Part shown: piece after piece, positions 1 through 6,044 of the stretch
Layout of the letters: the number at the start of each line of letters is the position of its first letter
How positions within the stretch are numbered: the stretch's first letter is position 1
Assembly (NCBI GenBank): GCA_965369385.1
Contig: CBDUQP010000102.1
Location: forward strand, 1-13,477
Direction: 5' to 3'
Source: CBDUQP01 sp965369385
Lineage (GTDB): Bacteria; Planctomycetota; Phycisphaerae; SM23-33
DNA: 13,477 bases
Notes under the pieces: model-generated
Seen by the model: only the letters and a program-made list of their open reading frames with translations
Told to the model about the DNA's origin: nothing
Databases searched by the model: none
Translations under genes and position numbers: made by a program

Positions 1-37
1 AACCCTATCGGCAAAAAGACTCATATAGCTTTATTCA

Positions 38-53
38 CGGGACAGAGTACTAG
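38..53. repeat. Short interspersed repeat, copy 1
   Basis: The 16 bases beginning CGGGACAGAG match the reverse complement of 568-583 at 15 of 16 positions. They also match, in direct orientation, the core CGGGACA(A/G)A(A/G)(A/T)AC(C/T)AG shared with copies at 556-571 and 712-727. Its function is unknown. Confidence 0.5.
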
Positions 54-274
54 TGAAGTGGTCGGCAGAAGAAACGTGTCGGCAGGAAGATATTGCCAAT
101 GCGGAAGTTGCAGTATCTTCGGATTGATGCTTGTATTTGTAAGAAACTGAGCATTGACGAATCCACGATTTGTGGTACACTGTTGCGTGGATGTCTTAAG
201 AGTCTGCATCTCTGATTGTTGGATTCATATCGTGGTACAGAGGTTGTGTGCAGGCTGCAAGTGCGGAATCGTAA

Positions 275-406
275 TATGCTGCGTCATTTCGTTTGGATAT
301 TGTTGGCTGTTCGAGTGTTGGCTATACGCTCAGCGTTCCCGAGCCTACCACTATGATGCTGCTCATGGGTGCTTCCCTGGCAGTTCTGCGGAGGCGTCGC
401 GGGTAG
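275..406 (+). pseudogene. Orphan PEP-CTERM sorting-signal tail (gene remnant)
   Basis: Reading the frame that ends at TAG 404-406 gives a textbook PEP-CTERM signal. VPEP is encoded at 335-346, followed by a hydrophobic stretch of about 15 residues rich in Met, Leu, Ala and Val, then an RRRRG terminus. This tripartite tag directs exported proteins to exosortase for C-terminal cleavage at the cell envelope in many Gram-negative bacteria, including planctomycetes. The frame is closed by TAA at 272-274, so only 43 codons are open, with no signal peptide, no ATG before the tag and no ribosome binding site. Other frames upstream do not look like a PEP-CTERM protein body either. I infer the degraded 3' end of a PEP-CTERM gene, or one disrupted by frameshift. 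A chance match is unlikely given VPEP, hydrophobic span and Arg cluster in order, directly followed by stop. Confidence 0.6.
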
Positions 407-460
407 ACGGCTGAGGCGTTATGATAGGCCCCGGTCGGGGCACAATTCTGGAGATTGGAG

Positions 461-495
461 GGCGACGCCGACATCTTATGGATGTCGGCGTTGTC
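461..495 (+). terminator. Strong hairpin after the PEP-CTERM tail, possible terminator
   Basis: Arms 465-475 and 481-491 (ACGCCGACATC and its complement) pair perfectly over 11 bp around a 5-base loop. Adding 461-464 with 492-495 extends the stem to 15 bp including two G-U pairs. No U-tract follows, so it is not a standard intrinsic terminator. Its place 55 bases after the tail's stop codon suggests the 3' end of the lost gene's transcript. Confidence 0.45.
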
Positions 496-548
496 GTGCG
501 CTATCCCGCATATTTCGTCAGAAATGAGCAGTAGATAATAGCGCGAAG

Positions 549-583
549 GTTTCGTCGGGACAAAGAACCAGTACTCTGTCCCG
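549..583. repeat. Short interspersed repeat, copy 2, containing an imperfect palindrome
   Basis: Positions 549-571 match 705-727 at 20 of 23 bases in direct orientation. Positions 556-583 form an imperfect 28-bp palindrome with perfect 7-base outer arms, CGGGACA and TGTCCCG. Its left half resembles copy 3 and its right half resembles the reverse complement of copy 1. This looks like the most complete copy. Confidence 0.55.
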
Positions 584-704
584 CCAAGAATGTCAGGTGG
601 CAACCTGCCAGCAATATACGAATATTCACACCCAACCCGTCTTCGCTCTGCGAGCTTGCGGCTTCGCCTATCGCTTCGTCGTCACAAGTCGTCGCGACAA
701 GTCA

Positions 705-727
705 GTTTCGCCGGGACAAAAAACTAG
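705..727. repeat. Short interspersed repeat, copy 3, overlapping the pheS stop
   Basis: The sequence begins GTTTCGCCGGGACAAA and matches 549-571 at 20 of 23 bases. The last four bases, 724-727, include the pheS stop codon (CTA on the plus strand), so pheS ends inside the repeat. In the pheS transcript this gives UAGUUUUUUGUCCCG right at the end of the gene, which includes a U-run but no preceding stem that I can see. Confidence 0.5.
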
Positions 728-1728
728 AACTGCTTCAGGAAGCGGACGTCGCTTTCGTATAGGTAGCGTATGTCGGTGATGTTGTGTTTACGCATTACCA
801 TTCGCTCCACACCAAGACCGAAGGCGAACCCGGTGTACTTCTCGCTGTCGTATCCGACTCCTTCGAGAACGTTGGGGCCAACCATTCCGCATCCGCCCAT
901 CTCGATCCAGTATCCCTCGCCGTTTTCACGGTGGAACATTACATCGATCTCGGCTGACGGTTCGGTGAACGGGAAGAAGCTCGGGCGGAACCTGGTGACG
1001 ATATCGTGACCGAAGTATGCGCGGCAGAACTGGTCTACCGTGGCCTTCAGGTCGGCCATCGAAACATTCTCGTCAACGTACAGACCTTCGATCTGGTGGA
1101 ACATGAAGGAGTGCGTCGCGTCGACGGTATCTGGGCGATAAACGCGGCCGGGAGCGATAACTCGTACGGGCGGTTCGGTGTTTTCCATAACGCGAATCTG
1201 CACGGTGGATGTCTGCGAACGCAGCATTACCTTCTCGTCAATGTAGAAGTTGTCGAGCGGGTCGCGGGCCGGGTGATGGTCCGGAATGTTAAGTGCATCG
1301 AAGTTATGGTGCTCATCTTCCACTTCCGGGCCATACGCAACGGCGAAGCCCATTCGTCCGAATATCTCGCATATTTCGTTGATCGTCTGCGTGATGATAT
1401 TCTGATGGCCGACGGTGGGGCGGCTGCCGGGGAGGGTGATATCTTCCACCGGGGCCGCTGCCCTGGCTTTTCCGCCGGATACGCCTGCTGACTGCTGAGT
1501 GGCCTTGAATGCGTCCTGCAGGGCGTTCTTGAGCTTGTTGCAGGCTTGTCCCGCATCGCGTTTGAGCTCTTTGGGGACTTCCTTCAGGCGGTTCATGGTG
1601 TCTTTGACGAGACCCTTGGACCCTAGATACTTGATCCGCCATGCTTCCAGCGCATCGGCACTGTTTATGCTTTCCAGAGCCGAGGAGGCTTGGGCTTGCA
1701 GTTTCTGGATTTCATCGAGCAAAGACAT
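724..1728 (-). CDS. pheS: Phenylalanine--tRNA ligase alpha subunit
   Basis: PheS is the catalytic subunit of the cytoplasmic alpha2-beta2 enzyme that attaches phenylalanine to tRNA-Phe using ATP. The 334 residues fit the family length. Residues 1 to about 85 form the helical, tRNA-binding coiled-coil arm. The class II core follows, with family motifs in order: a TS-x-x-Q block (RSQTSTVQIR), the motif 2 region with GRVYRPDTVDATH and FHQIEG, the phenylalanine pocket RFRPSFFPFTEPSAE, the WIEMGGCGMV block, and motif 3 GFAFGLGVERMVM near the C-terminus, ending FLKQF. The start is set by AAGGAG five bases before the ATG. It is the last gene of the thrS-infC-rpmI-rplT-pheS group but lies 151 bp after rplT, behind a terminator. 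pheT is not downstream, so the beta subunit must be encoded elsewhere. The stop codon lies inside a repeat copy. Confidence 0.97.
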   Translation of the reverse strand: MSLLDEIQKLQAQASSALESINSADALEAWRIKYLGSKGLVKDTMNRLKEVPKELKRDAGQACNKLKNALQDAFKATQQSAGVSGGKARAAAPVEDITLPGSRPTVGHQNIITQTINEICEIFGRMGFAVAYGPEVEDEHHNFDALNIPDHHPARDPLDNFYIDEKVMLRSQTSTVQIRVMENTEPPVRVIAPGRVYRPDTVDATHSFMFHQIEGLYVDENVSMADLKATVDQFCRAYFGHDIVTRFRPSFFPFTEPSAEIDVMFHRENGEGYWIEMGGCGMVGPNVLEGVGYDSEKYTGFAFGLGVERMVMRKHNITDIRYLYESDVRFLKQF

Positions 1729-1823
1729 CGTTACTCCTTCGTGCGTTTTACGTTAGCAGCGGAGTTTATCAGCATTCGTGGCGGCATACAACCTGCGTCA
1801 TTGGTGCTTGTGCATGTGTGCAT

Positions 1824-1854
1824 AAAAAACGGGCGCCCACAGGGGACGCCCGTT
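1824..1854 (-). terminator. Intrinsic terminator between rplT and pheS
   Basis: On the minus strand, 1854 to 1828 folds into an 11-bp stem (AACGGGCG pairs with CGCCCGTT, then three inner pairs including one G-U) with a 5-base loop. Six U residues (1829-1824) follow at once. It begins 26 bases after the rplT stop. This is a standard intrinsic terminator. It should reduce readthrough into pheS, or act as an attenuator as known between rplT and pheS in enterobacteria; which of the two is not visible. Confidence 0.85.
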
Positions 1855-1879
1855 CGAAAATATCTTAATGTGCGTTCGA

Positions 1880-2233
1880 CTAGGCGGCGAGCCCTGCGGC
1901 CTTGACGACGGCATCAAACGCGGCGGGATCGGCGATGGCGATCTCACTGAGCATCTTACGGTTGATGTCTATGTCGTTGTCATAAAGAGCACACATAAAT
2001 ACGCTGTAGCGAATATTACGCTGCCTGCAGGCGGCTGAGATACGGGTGATCCAGAGACGACGGAAATCACGCTTGCGTGTTCGTCTGTCGCGGGTTGCCA
2101 TCACGCCGGCACGGAATACCTTTTCCGCAGCCATGCGATAATGACGTGACGCTGCCCCGTAAAAACCTCTTGCAGCCTTCAGAACTCTCTTGTGCTTCCG
2201 CTTACGTGCGGCACCTTTGCTTACGCGTGGCAT
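1880..2233 (-). CDS. rplT: 50S ribosomal protein L20
   Basis: L20 is a 23S rRNA-binding protein needed for early assembly of the large ribosomal subunit and, in several bacteria, a translational repressor of its own operon. The 117 residues match the family length. The very basic N-terminal arm starts MPRVSKGAARKRKHK and continues through KAARGFYGA and the RDRRTRKRDFRRLWITRI block. The globular C-terminal part includes NDIDINRKMLSEIA. AAGGAG lies five bases before the ATG. The gene is 205 bp downstream of rpmI, an unusually wide gap for this pair, and that gap is predicted to be structured. A strong terminator follows the gene. Autoregulation by L20 is plausible from family knowledge but not demonstrated here. 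Confidence 0.97.
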   Translation of the reverse strand: MPRVSKGAARKRKHKRVLKAARGFYGAASRHYRMAAEKVFRAGVMATRDRRTRKRDFRRLWITRISAACRQRNIRYSVFMCALYDNDIDINRKMLSEIAIADPAAFDAVVKAAGLAA

Positions 2234-2289
2234 AACGTCTCCTTGCCTGGTCGATGGACTCCCGCGTTACGCTCGCAGGATGTTACTAT

Positions 2290-2389
2290 CCGGGCCTGAC
2301 GCCCGGCCGCCCCAAGGGGCTCCCATCTGGACCTGATTATCGTTCTAATTATCTGAGCAACTACCTCAATGCCGCTGTGAAGGCCAGAT
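2290..2389 (-). promoter_or_regulatory. Structured leader between rpmI and rplT, possible L20 control site
   Basis: Three stems can be drawn in the 205-base gap. A long-range stem pairs 2384-2389 (CCAGAT) with 2325-2330 (ATCTGG), extended by GG/CC across a one-base bulge. A short stem lies at 2309-2320 (GCCCC/GGGGC). A 6-bp stem, 2290-2295 with 2301-2306 (CCGGGC/GCCCGG), has a 5-base loop. L20 represses its operon in other bacteria by binding an mRNA structure that mimics its rRNA site. Whether this is such a site is inference; I did not recognise the L20 leader consensus. Confidence 0.4.
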
Positions 2390-2438
2390 CGAAATAACTC
2401 CGACAGACATTGCACATTAGCATGGAACAGTTGCTTAA

Positions 2439-2633
2439 CTATCTACCCAGAGCCATTTTGGCGATCTTTGAAAAGCCCTTCGACAGAACCTGCACTTTGC
2501 GGAGGTTGCGAATTCTTTTCGGTGATTTCCGTGACTTCAGGTGACCGCCACCTGTGCGATGTCCGATAACCTTCCCGCGGGCGGTTATCTTAACTCGCTT
2601 GGCGACAGCCTTGGATGTTTTCATCTTGGGCAT
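2439..2633 (-). CDS. rpmI: 50S ribosomal protein L35
   Basis: L35 is a small basic protein of the large ribosomal subunit. The 64 residues starting MPKMKTSKAVAKR match the family from its first residue, with the usual GHRTGGGHLKSRKSPKR centre and a basic C-terminal helix. The reading frame stays open 10 codons further upstream to a TTG at 2663. The ATG at 2633 is preferred because the family begins MPKMKT and because GAGG sits eight bases before it. The gene lies between infC (162 bp upstream, with a terminator in the gap) and rplT. A TATAAT box 30-35 bp upstream suggests that rpmI-rplT can be transcribed independently of infC. Confidence 0.95.
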   Translation of the reverse strand: MPKMKTSKAVAKRVKITARGKVIGHRTGGGHLKSRKSPKRIRNLRKVQVLSKGFSKIAKMALGR

Positions 2634-2662
2634 CTTTGCTACCTCACGTCTTTGTCCGATCA

Positions 2663-2668
2663 ATTATA
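2663..2668 (-). promoter_or_regulatory. Candidate -10 box for rpmI-rplT
   Basis: A perfect TATAAT on the minus strand lies about 30 bases before the rpmI ATG and 49 bases after the infC terminator. No good -35 hexamer is found at 15-19 bp spacing (the best windows read AAATGT and CAAATG), so the call rests on the -10 box and its position between a terminator and a gene start. Confidence 0.4.
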
Positions 2669-2716
2669 AAGATCGGTAAGTTTAACATTTGCCCGGCATA
2701 AGTAAAGGGGCAAGCG

Positions 2717-2743
2717 AAAAAAGTTCTGCGATCCGTCGCAAAA
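2717..2743 (-). terminator. Intrinsic terminator after infC
   Basis: On the minus strand, 2743-2736 and 2731-2724 form an 8-bp stem (TTTTGCGA with TCGCAGAA, one G-U pair) around the tetraloop CGGA. One C and then six U residues (2722-2717) follow. It lies 52 bases after the infC stop. It could end the thrS-infC transcript or work as an attenuator ahead of rpmI-rplT. Confidence 0.7.
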
Positions 2744-2795
2744 CGTCGTCCGGCTAGCCTGTGAAGGTATCACCGGTTAAATTATTGCTATTACT

Positions 2796-3602
2796 TTATG
2801 CCTCGGCAGGCGGCTGGGGAGCCTCTGTGGCCGGTTTTGTTTCCTGTGCGACAGGGGCTTTGGGAGCCTCTGTTGCCGGGGGAGCCTGTGCGACCGGGGC
2901 CTTGGGTGCTTCTGTTGCCTGTGGGGCAACAGCGGCATTGGGAGCAACGGCCTTCAGGGCGTCAGGGGGCAATACCACATCACCACCGGAAGCTCCCGGC
3001 GTCTCGAAGACGGGCTTAGCTGCCTTAGGTTTTGGCTGCTTTGGTGCTTTTTGCGGTTTTTCTGGAGGCTTCGTAGGTGCGAGCATCATGGTGATGCGTC
3101 TGCCTTCGCGGCGGCTGGCGTCCACTGTAGCACAGTCGACGAGTTCCTCTTTGACCCTGTCAAAAACCTTGAGGCCTTCGTCGATGTGGGCCAACTCGCG
3201 TCCCCTGAATCGCAGGGAGAATTGCACCCGGTCGCCTCTGAGCAGGAATGTTCTGGCCCGCTCCACTTTGATCAGCAGGTCATGTATGCCGATCTTTGGC
3301 GTTTTTATACGGACCTCGTTGAGCTCGGTCTGGTGGCTGTGTGTCTTTGCCTTGTGCTCCTTTTTGCTGAGGTCGTACTTGTGCTTGCCATAATCCATGA
3401 TCTTGCAGACTGGCGGAGTGGCTGTGGGCGATATTTCTACCAGGTCCAAGCCGACTTCTTGCGCCATTCGTATGGCCTGGCTGGTATCGACTACTCCGAC
3501 CTGTTCGTCCGTCTCACTGATCAACCGAACGGACCGGACACGAATTCGCTCGTTTCGGCGAAGTTCCTTGGTATCGTTTTTCTGGCGGAAATCTCTAGCG
3601 AT
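2796..3602 (-). CDS. infC: Translation initiation factor IF-3 with non-canonical AUC start and Pro/Ala-rich tail
   Basis: IF3 binds the 30S subunit, blocks early 50S joining and rejects wrong start codons and initiator tRNA pairings. Homology begins at NERIRVRSVRLI, upstream of the first conventional start (TTG at 3522-3524), so the TTG would delete the conserved N-terminus. The only in-frame codon with a well-placed ribosome binding site is ATC at 3600-3602, with GGAG eight bases before it. No ATG, GTG or TTG lies between them. From there the protein has 268 residues. The N-domain contains VGLDLVEISPTATPPVCKIM, the C-domain runs to the ITMMLAP block (about 170-176), and a tail of roughly 92 residues rich in Pro, Ala and Lys follows, which ordinary IF3 (about 170-180 residues) lacks. 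The tail contains two 14-residue repeats. The gene lies 87 bp after thrS and is followed by a terminator. Confidence 0.93.
   Translation of the reverse strand: MARDFRQKNDTKELRRNERIRVRSVRLISETDEQVGVVDTSQAIRMAQEVGLDLVEISPTATPPVCKIMDYGKHKYDLSKKEHKAKTHSHQTELNEVRIKTPKIGIHDLLIKVERARTFLLRGDRVQFSLRFRGRELAHIDEGLKVFDRVKEELVDCATVDASRREGRRITMMLAPTKPPEKPQKAPKQPKPKAAKPVFETPGASGGDVVLPPDALKAVAPNAAVAPQATEAPKAPVAQAPPATEAPKAPVAQETKPATEAPQPPAEA
2843..2919 (-). repeat. 42-bp tandem repeat in the infC 3' end
   Basis: Positions 2843-2877 and 2885-2919 match at 31 of 35 bases with a period of 42 bp, so the reading frame is kept. Each unit encodes ATEAPKAPVAQ in the IF3 tail. A shorter related stretch at 2816-2832 may be a third partial unit. 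Such in-frame repeats can expand or contract by slippage, so tail length may vary between relatives. Confidence 0.8.
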
Positions 3603-3614
3603 TGTCGTATCTCC
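3600..3614 (-). promoter_or_regulatory. infC ribosome binding site with AUC initiation codon
   Basis: GGAG at 3614-3611 is spaced eight bases from ATC at 3602-3600. IF3 discriminates against AUU/AUC/AUA starts, and infC in many bacteria uses such a codon, so that excess IF3 shuts off its own translation. The arrangement here fits that known feedback loop. Two codons earlier an ACG lies only two bases from GGAG, too close to be the start. Confidence 0.8.
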
Positions 3615-3689
3615 AAAAGACAGTAATGTTTATAGACTTATATGTCTCAATTTAGACGTTGGCGGACTATCCGAAAACGTCACCAGCTA

Positions 3690-5681
3690 TTACTTTAACG
3701 CATCGGCTACGCACCGAGCGCTCTTTGTATCTATTTCTTCCCGGACGGCTGCGATGAGCTTCTCGGTCGCAAATACGCCGAGATCGCCTTCGGTGCGATG
3801 CCGGACCGAGACAGTACCATTCTCGGCCTCTCGTTGTCCGACGATCATCATATAGGGTATCTTATCCAAGGTAGCACGCCGGATCTTGGCTCCGATCTTC
3901 TCCGGCGAATCGTCAAGTTCCACGCGAATTCCGGCGTTCCGCAGCTCTTGGGTAATCTTGGTGGCGTAGTCATTAACCTTTTCGCTAACCGGGAGTATCG
4001 CCACTTGCACAGGCGACAGCCACAGCGGAAACGCCCCGGCGAAGTGCTCAATCAGGATACCAATGAATCGTTCGGGCGAGCCAAGCGGTGCACGGTGGAT
4101 CATGATCGGGCGATGGGTAGTGTTATCTGCACCCACGTATTCTATACCGAAGCGTTCAGGAAGATTATAGTCAACCTGAATAGTGCCCAGTTGCCATTCC
4201 CTGCCGATGCAATCTTTGACCACGAAGTCGATCTTCGGGCCGTAGAAGGCGGCTTCGCCGGGCTCCTCGGTGAACTCCATATTCAGCTTGCGAACAACAT
4301 TGCGAATGTTATTCTCAGCCAGGTCCCAGTTTTCCGGTTTGCCGGTGTACTTGGCGCTGTCGGGGTCTCGCAGGCCGATCCTGACGCGATAATCGGTCAG
4401 TCCGAGTGTGCTTAGCACGTGCTGGGTCAGCGATACGCACGATTCGACCTCGGCTTCGAGTTGCTCCGGGGTGCAGAAGATATGTGCATCGTCCTGCGTG
4501 AAACCGCGAACGCGTGTGAGACCGCTGAGCTCGCCGGACTGTTCGTAGCGATAAACCGTTCCGAACTCGGAAAGGCGAATCGGTAGTTCACGATAGCTGT
4601 GCTGCTGGGCCTTGTATATCTGGATGTGGTGAGGGCAGTTCATCGGCTTGAGCAGATAACCGTCGTCTTCACCTTCACCTGTGGATATCGTGGGGAACAG
4701 GCCGTGTTCGTAATAGGGGTAATGCCCGCTGGTGCGGTAAAGGCTCAGCTTGCCGATATGCGGGGTAATTACAGATTGGTATCCGCGTTTGAGCAGTTCG
4801 CCGCGGAGCCAGCCTTCCAGTTCCATACGAATGGTCGTGCCTTTGGGCATCCACAGGGGCAGCCCTCCGCCAACCTCGTCGGTAAGCAGGAAAAGTCCCA
4901 GTTGTTTGCCCAGAATGCGGTGGTCACGGGTTTTGGCTTCTTCGACACGCTGCATTTGCTCAGCAAGATCATCTTTGCTGAAAAACGCCGTACCATAGAT
5001 GCGTGTGAGCATCTTGTTATTCTCGTCGCCGCGCCAGTAAGCCCCGGCGATGTTGATGAGCTTGAATGCTTTCTTGAGCCTGCTGGTGTTGGGCAGGTGC
5101 GGACCTCTGCACATGTCCAGGAATTCACCCTGGCGGTAGACACTGACCTGCTCGATGGCGTCCGACGCGATCAGATCGTCGATCATTTCGATTTTGTAAT
5201 CTTGCCCGATTTCCTTGAACTTCGCCTTGGCGTCATCCACGGAGAGCTCCATTCTCTCGACGGGGAGCTTCTCGGCGACGATCTTCTTCATTTCGGCTTC
5301 GATCTTGGGCAGATCATCGGGTCCGATCGGTTCGGGCAGATCGAAATCGTAATAGAAACCGTATTGGAAATCGTCCACCAGGGCCGGTCCGATGGAATAT
5401 TGCACTTTGGCCCCGTAGAGCCTGACGACCGCCTGTGCCATGATGTGGGCTGCGGAGTGTCTGAGAACTTCCAGGGATTCCGCATCGCGATCAGTGAAGA
5501 GTTTTACATCGTGTTGTCCTTCGGAGATGGTAGTCGTTGCGTCCACAAGCGTGCCGTCAACGAGGGCCGCAACAGTGGCACTGGCGAGACGGGGAGATAT
5601 ATCCTCGGCCACCTGTATTGCAGAGACAGGTTCATCGAAGTTCTTGCAGCTTCCGTCGGGCAGCTTGATAGTGACATTCAT
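3690..5681 (-). CDS. thrS: Threonine--tRNA ligase
   Basis: ThrRS attaches threonine to tRNA-Thr and edits mischarged Ser-tRNA-Thr. The 663 residues give the full four-part architecture. A TGS domain covers about 1-63. The editing domain has HSAAH (H75, H79) and the C191/H195 pair in CRGPH. The class II core contains zinc ligands C349 (MNCPHH), H400 and H529, plus motif 2 around YRYEQSGELSGLTRVRGF. The anticodon-binding domain covers about 555-650. All zinc and editing residues expected from E. coli ThrRS are in place, so it should be active in both reactions. Start: ATG at 5681; the ribosome binding site is weak (CAGG, ten bases away). A 7-bp dyad lies just upstream. It is followed 87 bp later by infC, as in many bacteria, and there is no obvious terminator between them, so they are probably cotranscribed. 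Confidence 0.98.
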   Translation of the reverse strand: MNVTIKLPDGSCKNFDEPVSAIQVAEDISPRLASATVAALVDGTLVDATTTISEGQHDVKLFTDRDAESLEVLRHSAAHIMAQAVVRLYGAKVQYSIGPALVDDFQYGFYYDFDLPEPIGPDDLPKIEAEMKKIVAEKLPVERMELSVDDAKAKFKEIGQDYKIEMIDDLIASDAIEQVSVYRQGEFLDMCRGPHLPNTSRLKKAFKLINIAGAYWRGDENNKMLTRIYGTAFFSKDDLAEQMQRVEEAKTRDHRILGKQLGLFLLTDEVGGGLPLWMPKGTTIRMELEGWLRGELLKRGYQSVITPHIGKLSLYRTSGHYPYYEHGLFPTISTGEGEDDGYLLKPMNCPHHIQIYKAQQHSYRELPIRLSEFGTVYRYEQSGELSGLTRVRGFTQDDAHIFCTPEQLEAEVESCVSLTQHVLSTLGLTDYRVRIGLRDPDSAKYTGKPENWDLAENNIRNVVRKLNMEFTEEPGEAAFYGPKIDFVVKDCIGREWQLGTIQVDYNLPERFGIEYVGADNTTHRPIMIHRAPLGSPERFIGILIEHFAGAFPLWLSPVQVAILPVSEKVNDYATKITQELRNAGIRVELDDSPEKIGAKIRRATLDKIPYMMIVGQREAENGTVSVRHRTEGDLGVFATEKLIAAVREEIDTKSARCVADALK

Positions 5682-6044
5682 TATGCAGATACCTGTTGTG
5701 AAGTTGTTTCACAAGCACGATGCGGGTGCGGGCTGCAATCGAGTGGTGAAACATCCTCTATATTGCCGGACCCTTTCCTTCTGGCTCGCCAGCAATACAA
5801 GAAGAAACCGGCATGCAAATGTGCGAAGGACGTGAGCCAGCCAGATCGGTCTGTCCGGGCTGGTTCGTTACGAGATCGTCGTCGTAGTGGTCATTCGCAT
5901 CATATCGTGTGCCAGTTTCTCTTTTGCGCCGTACAGTATCATCGCCTCTTGTTGCCATGTCAAAGGCATTTATGGCAGTTTTGAGGTGTCTGAGCGTTTT
6001 TATTATGCCAAAATCACAGATCGAACCTGCGGCGGGCGAAGATT
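5682..6044. other. Intergenic region between glgP and thrS
   Basis: These 363 bases hold no gene that I can support. The frame open at 5758-6126 (-) overlaps the glgP end and resembles nothing. A dyad near thrS is listed separately. On the minus strand 5837-5863 can form CCAGCC/GGCTGG with a nested CGG/CCG, without a U-tract. I see no T-box sequence and no convincing terminator after glgP; a 5-bp GGGCG/CGCCC pairing overlaps its stop codon. A thrS promoter should lie here but I could not place it. Confidence 0.5.
5696..5714 (-). promoter_or_regulatory. Dyad upstream of thrS, possible operator or leader hairpin
   Basis: TTGTGAA and TTCACAA (5696-5702 and 5708-5714) are perfect inverted 7-base arms around 5 bases, 15-33 bases before the thrS ATG. 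In RNA this hairpin would stand right next to the weak CAGG ribosome binding site. thrS of E. coli is translationally autoregulated through leader stem-loops near the start, so a similar role is possible. A DNA operator is the alternative. The dyad is close to a CRP-type site but has a 7-base rather than a 6-base spacer. Confidence 0.35.

Larger units (their letters stand above)
1..723. other. Gene-free stretch downstream of pheS
   Basis: No open frame in this stretch resembles a known protein. The open frames at 154-414 (+), 322-603 (-) and 597-779 (+) are rich in Cys, Arg or low-information sequence and lack a convincing ribosome binding site. What can be supported is listed separately: three copies of a short repeat, a PEP-CTERM tail without a body, and a strong hairpin at 461-495. 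A smaller hairpin, GCCCC-GGTC-GGGGC, sits at 428-441. pheT, which often follows pheS, is absent. The stretch looks like eroded intergenic DNA carrying remnants. Confidence 0.6.

Noticed and set aside
154..414. 86-residue plus-strand frame covering the PEP-CTERM region
   Set aside because: Its Cys-rich product resembles nothing, and the adjacent frame encodes a precise PEP-CTERM tail.
322..603. 93-residue minus-strand frame in the left-end region
   Set aside because: It runs through the repeat, the hairpin and the antisense of the PEP-CTERM tail, and has no motif or ribosome binding site.
1731..1823. 30-codon minus-strand frame ending inside the pheS ribosome binding site, considered as a pheM-like leader peptide
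   Set aside because: It contains no Phe codons, has no ribosome binding site of its own, and begins directly at the end of the terminator U-tract. The overlap with the pheS site is probably chance.
2221..2415. 64-codon frame spanning the rpmI-rplT gap
   Set aside because: It overlaps the rplT start, has no family resemblance, and the gap is better explained as structured leader RNA.
3603..3689. AT-rich TATAAG/TATAAA boxes between thrS and infC as an infC promoter
   Set aside because: A TTGAGA hexamer lies only a few bases before TATAAG and 10-11 bases before TATAAA, and no other -35 fits at 16-18 bp. The pair does not make a credible promoter.
4599..5984. 461-residue open frame on the plus strand
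   Set aside because: It is antisense to most of thrS and the adjacent gap, starts at a non-ATG codon and shows no family motif. thrS on the other strand is unambiguous.
5682..6044. T-box riboswitch before thrS
   Set aside because: No sequence resembling the conserved T-box antiterminator bulge (GGNACC) in a suitable context, and no following terminator hairpin, is visible.
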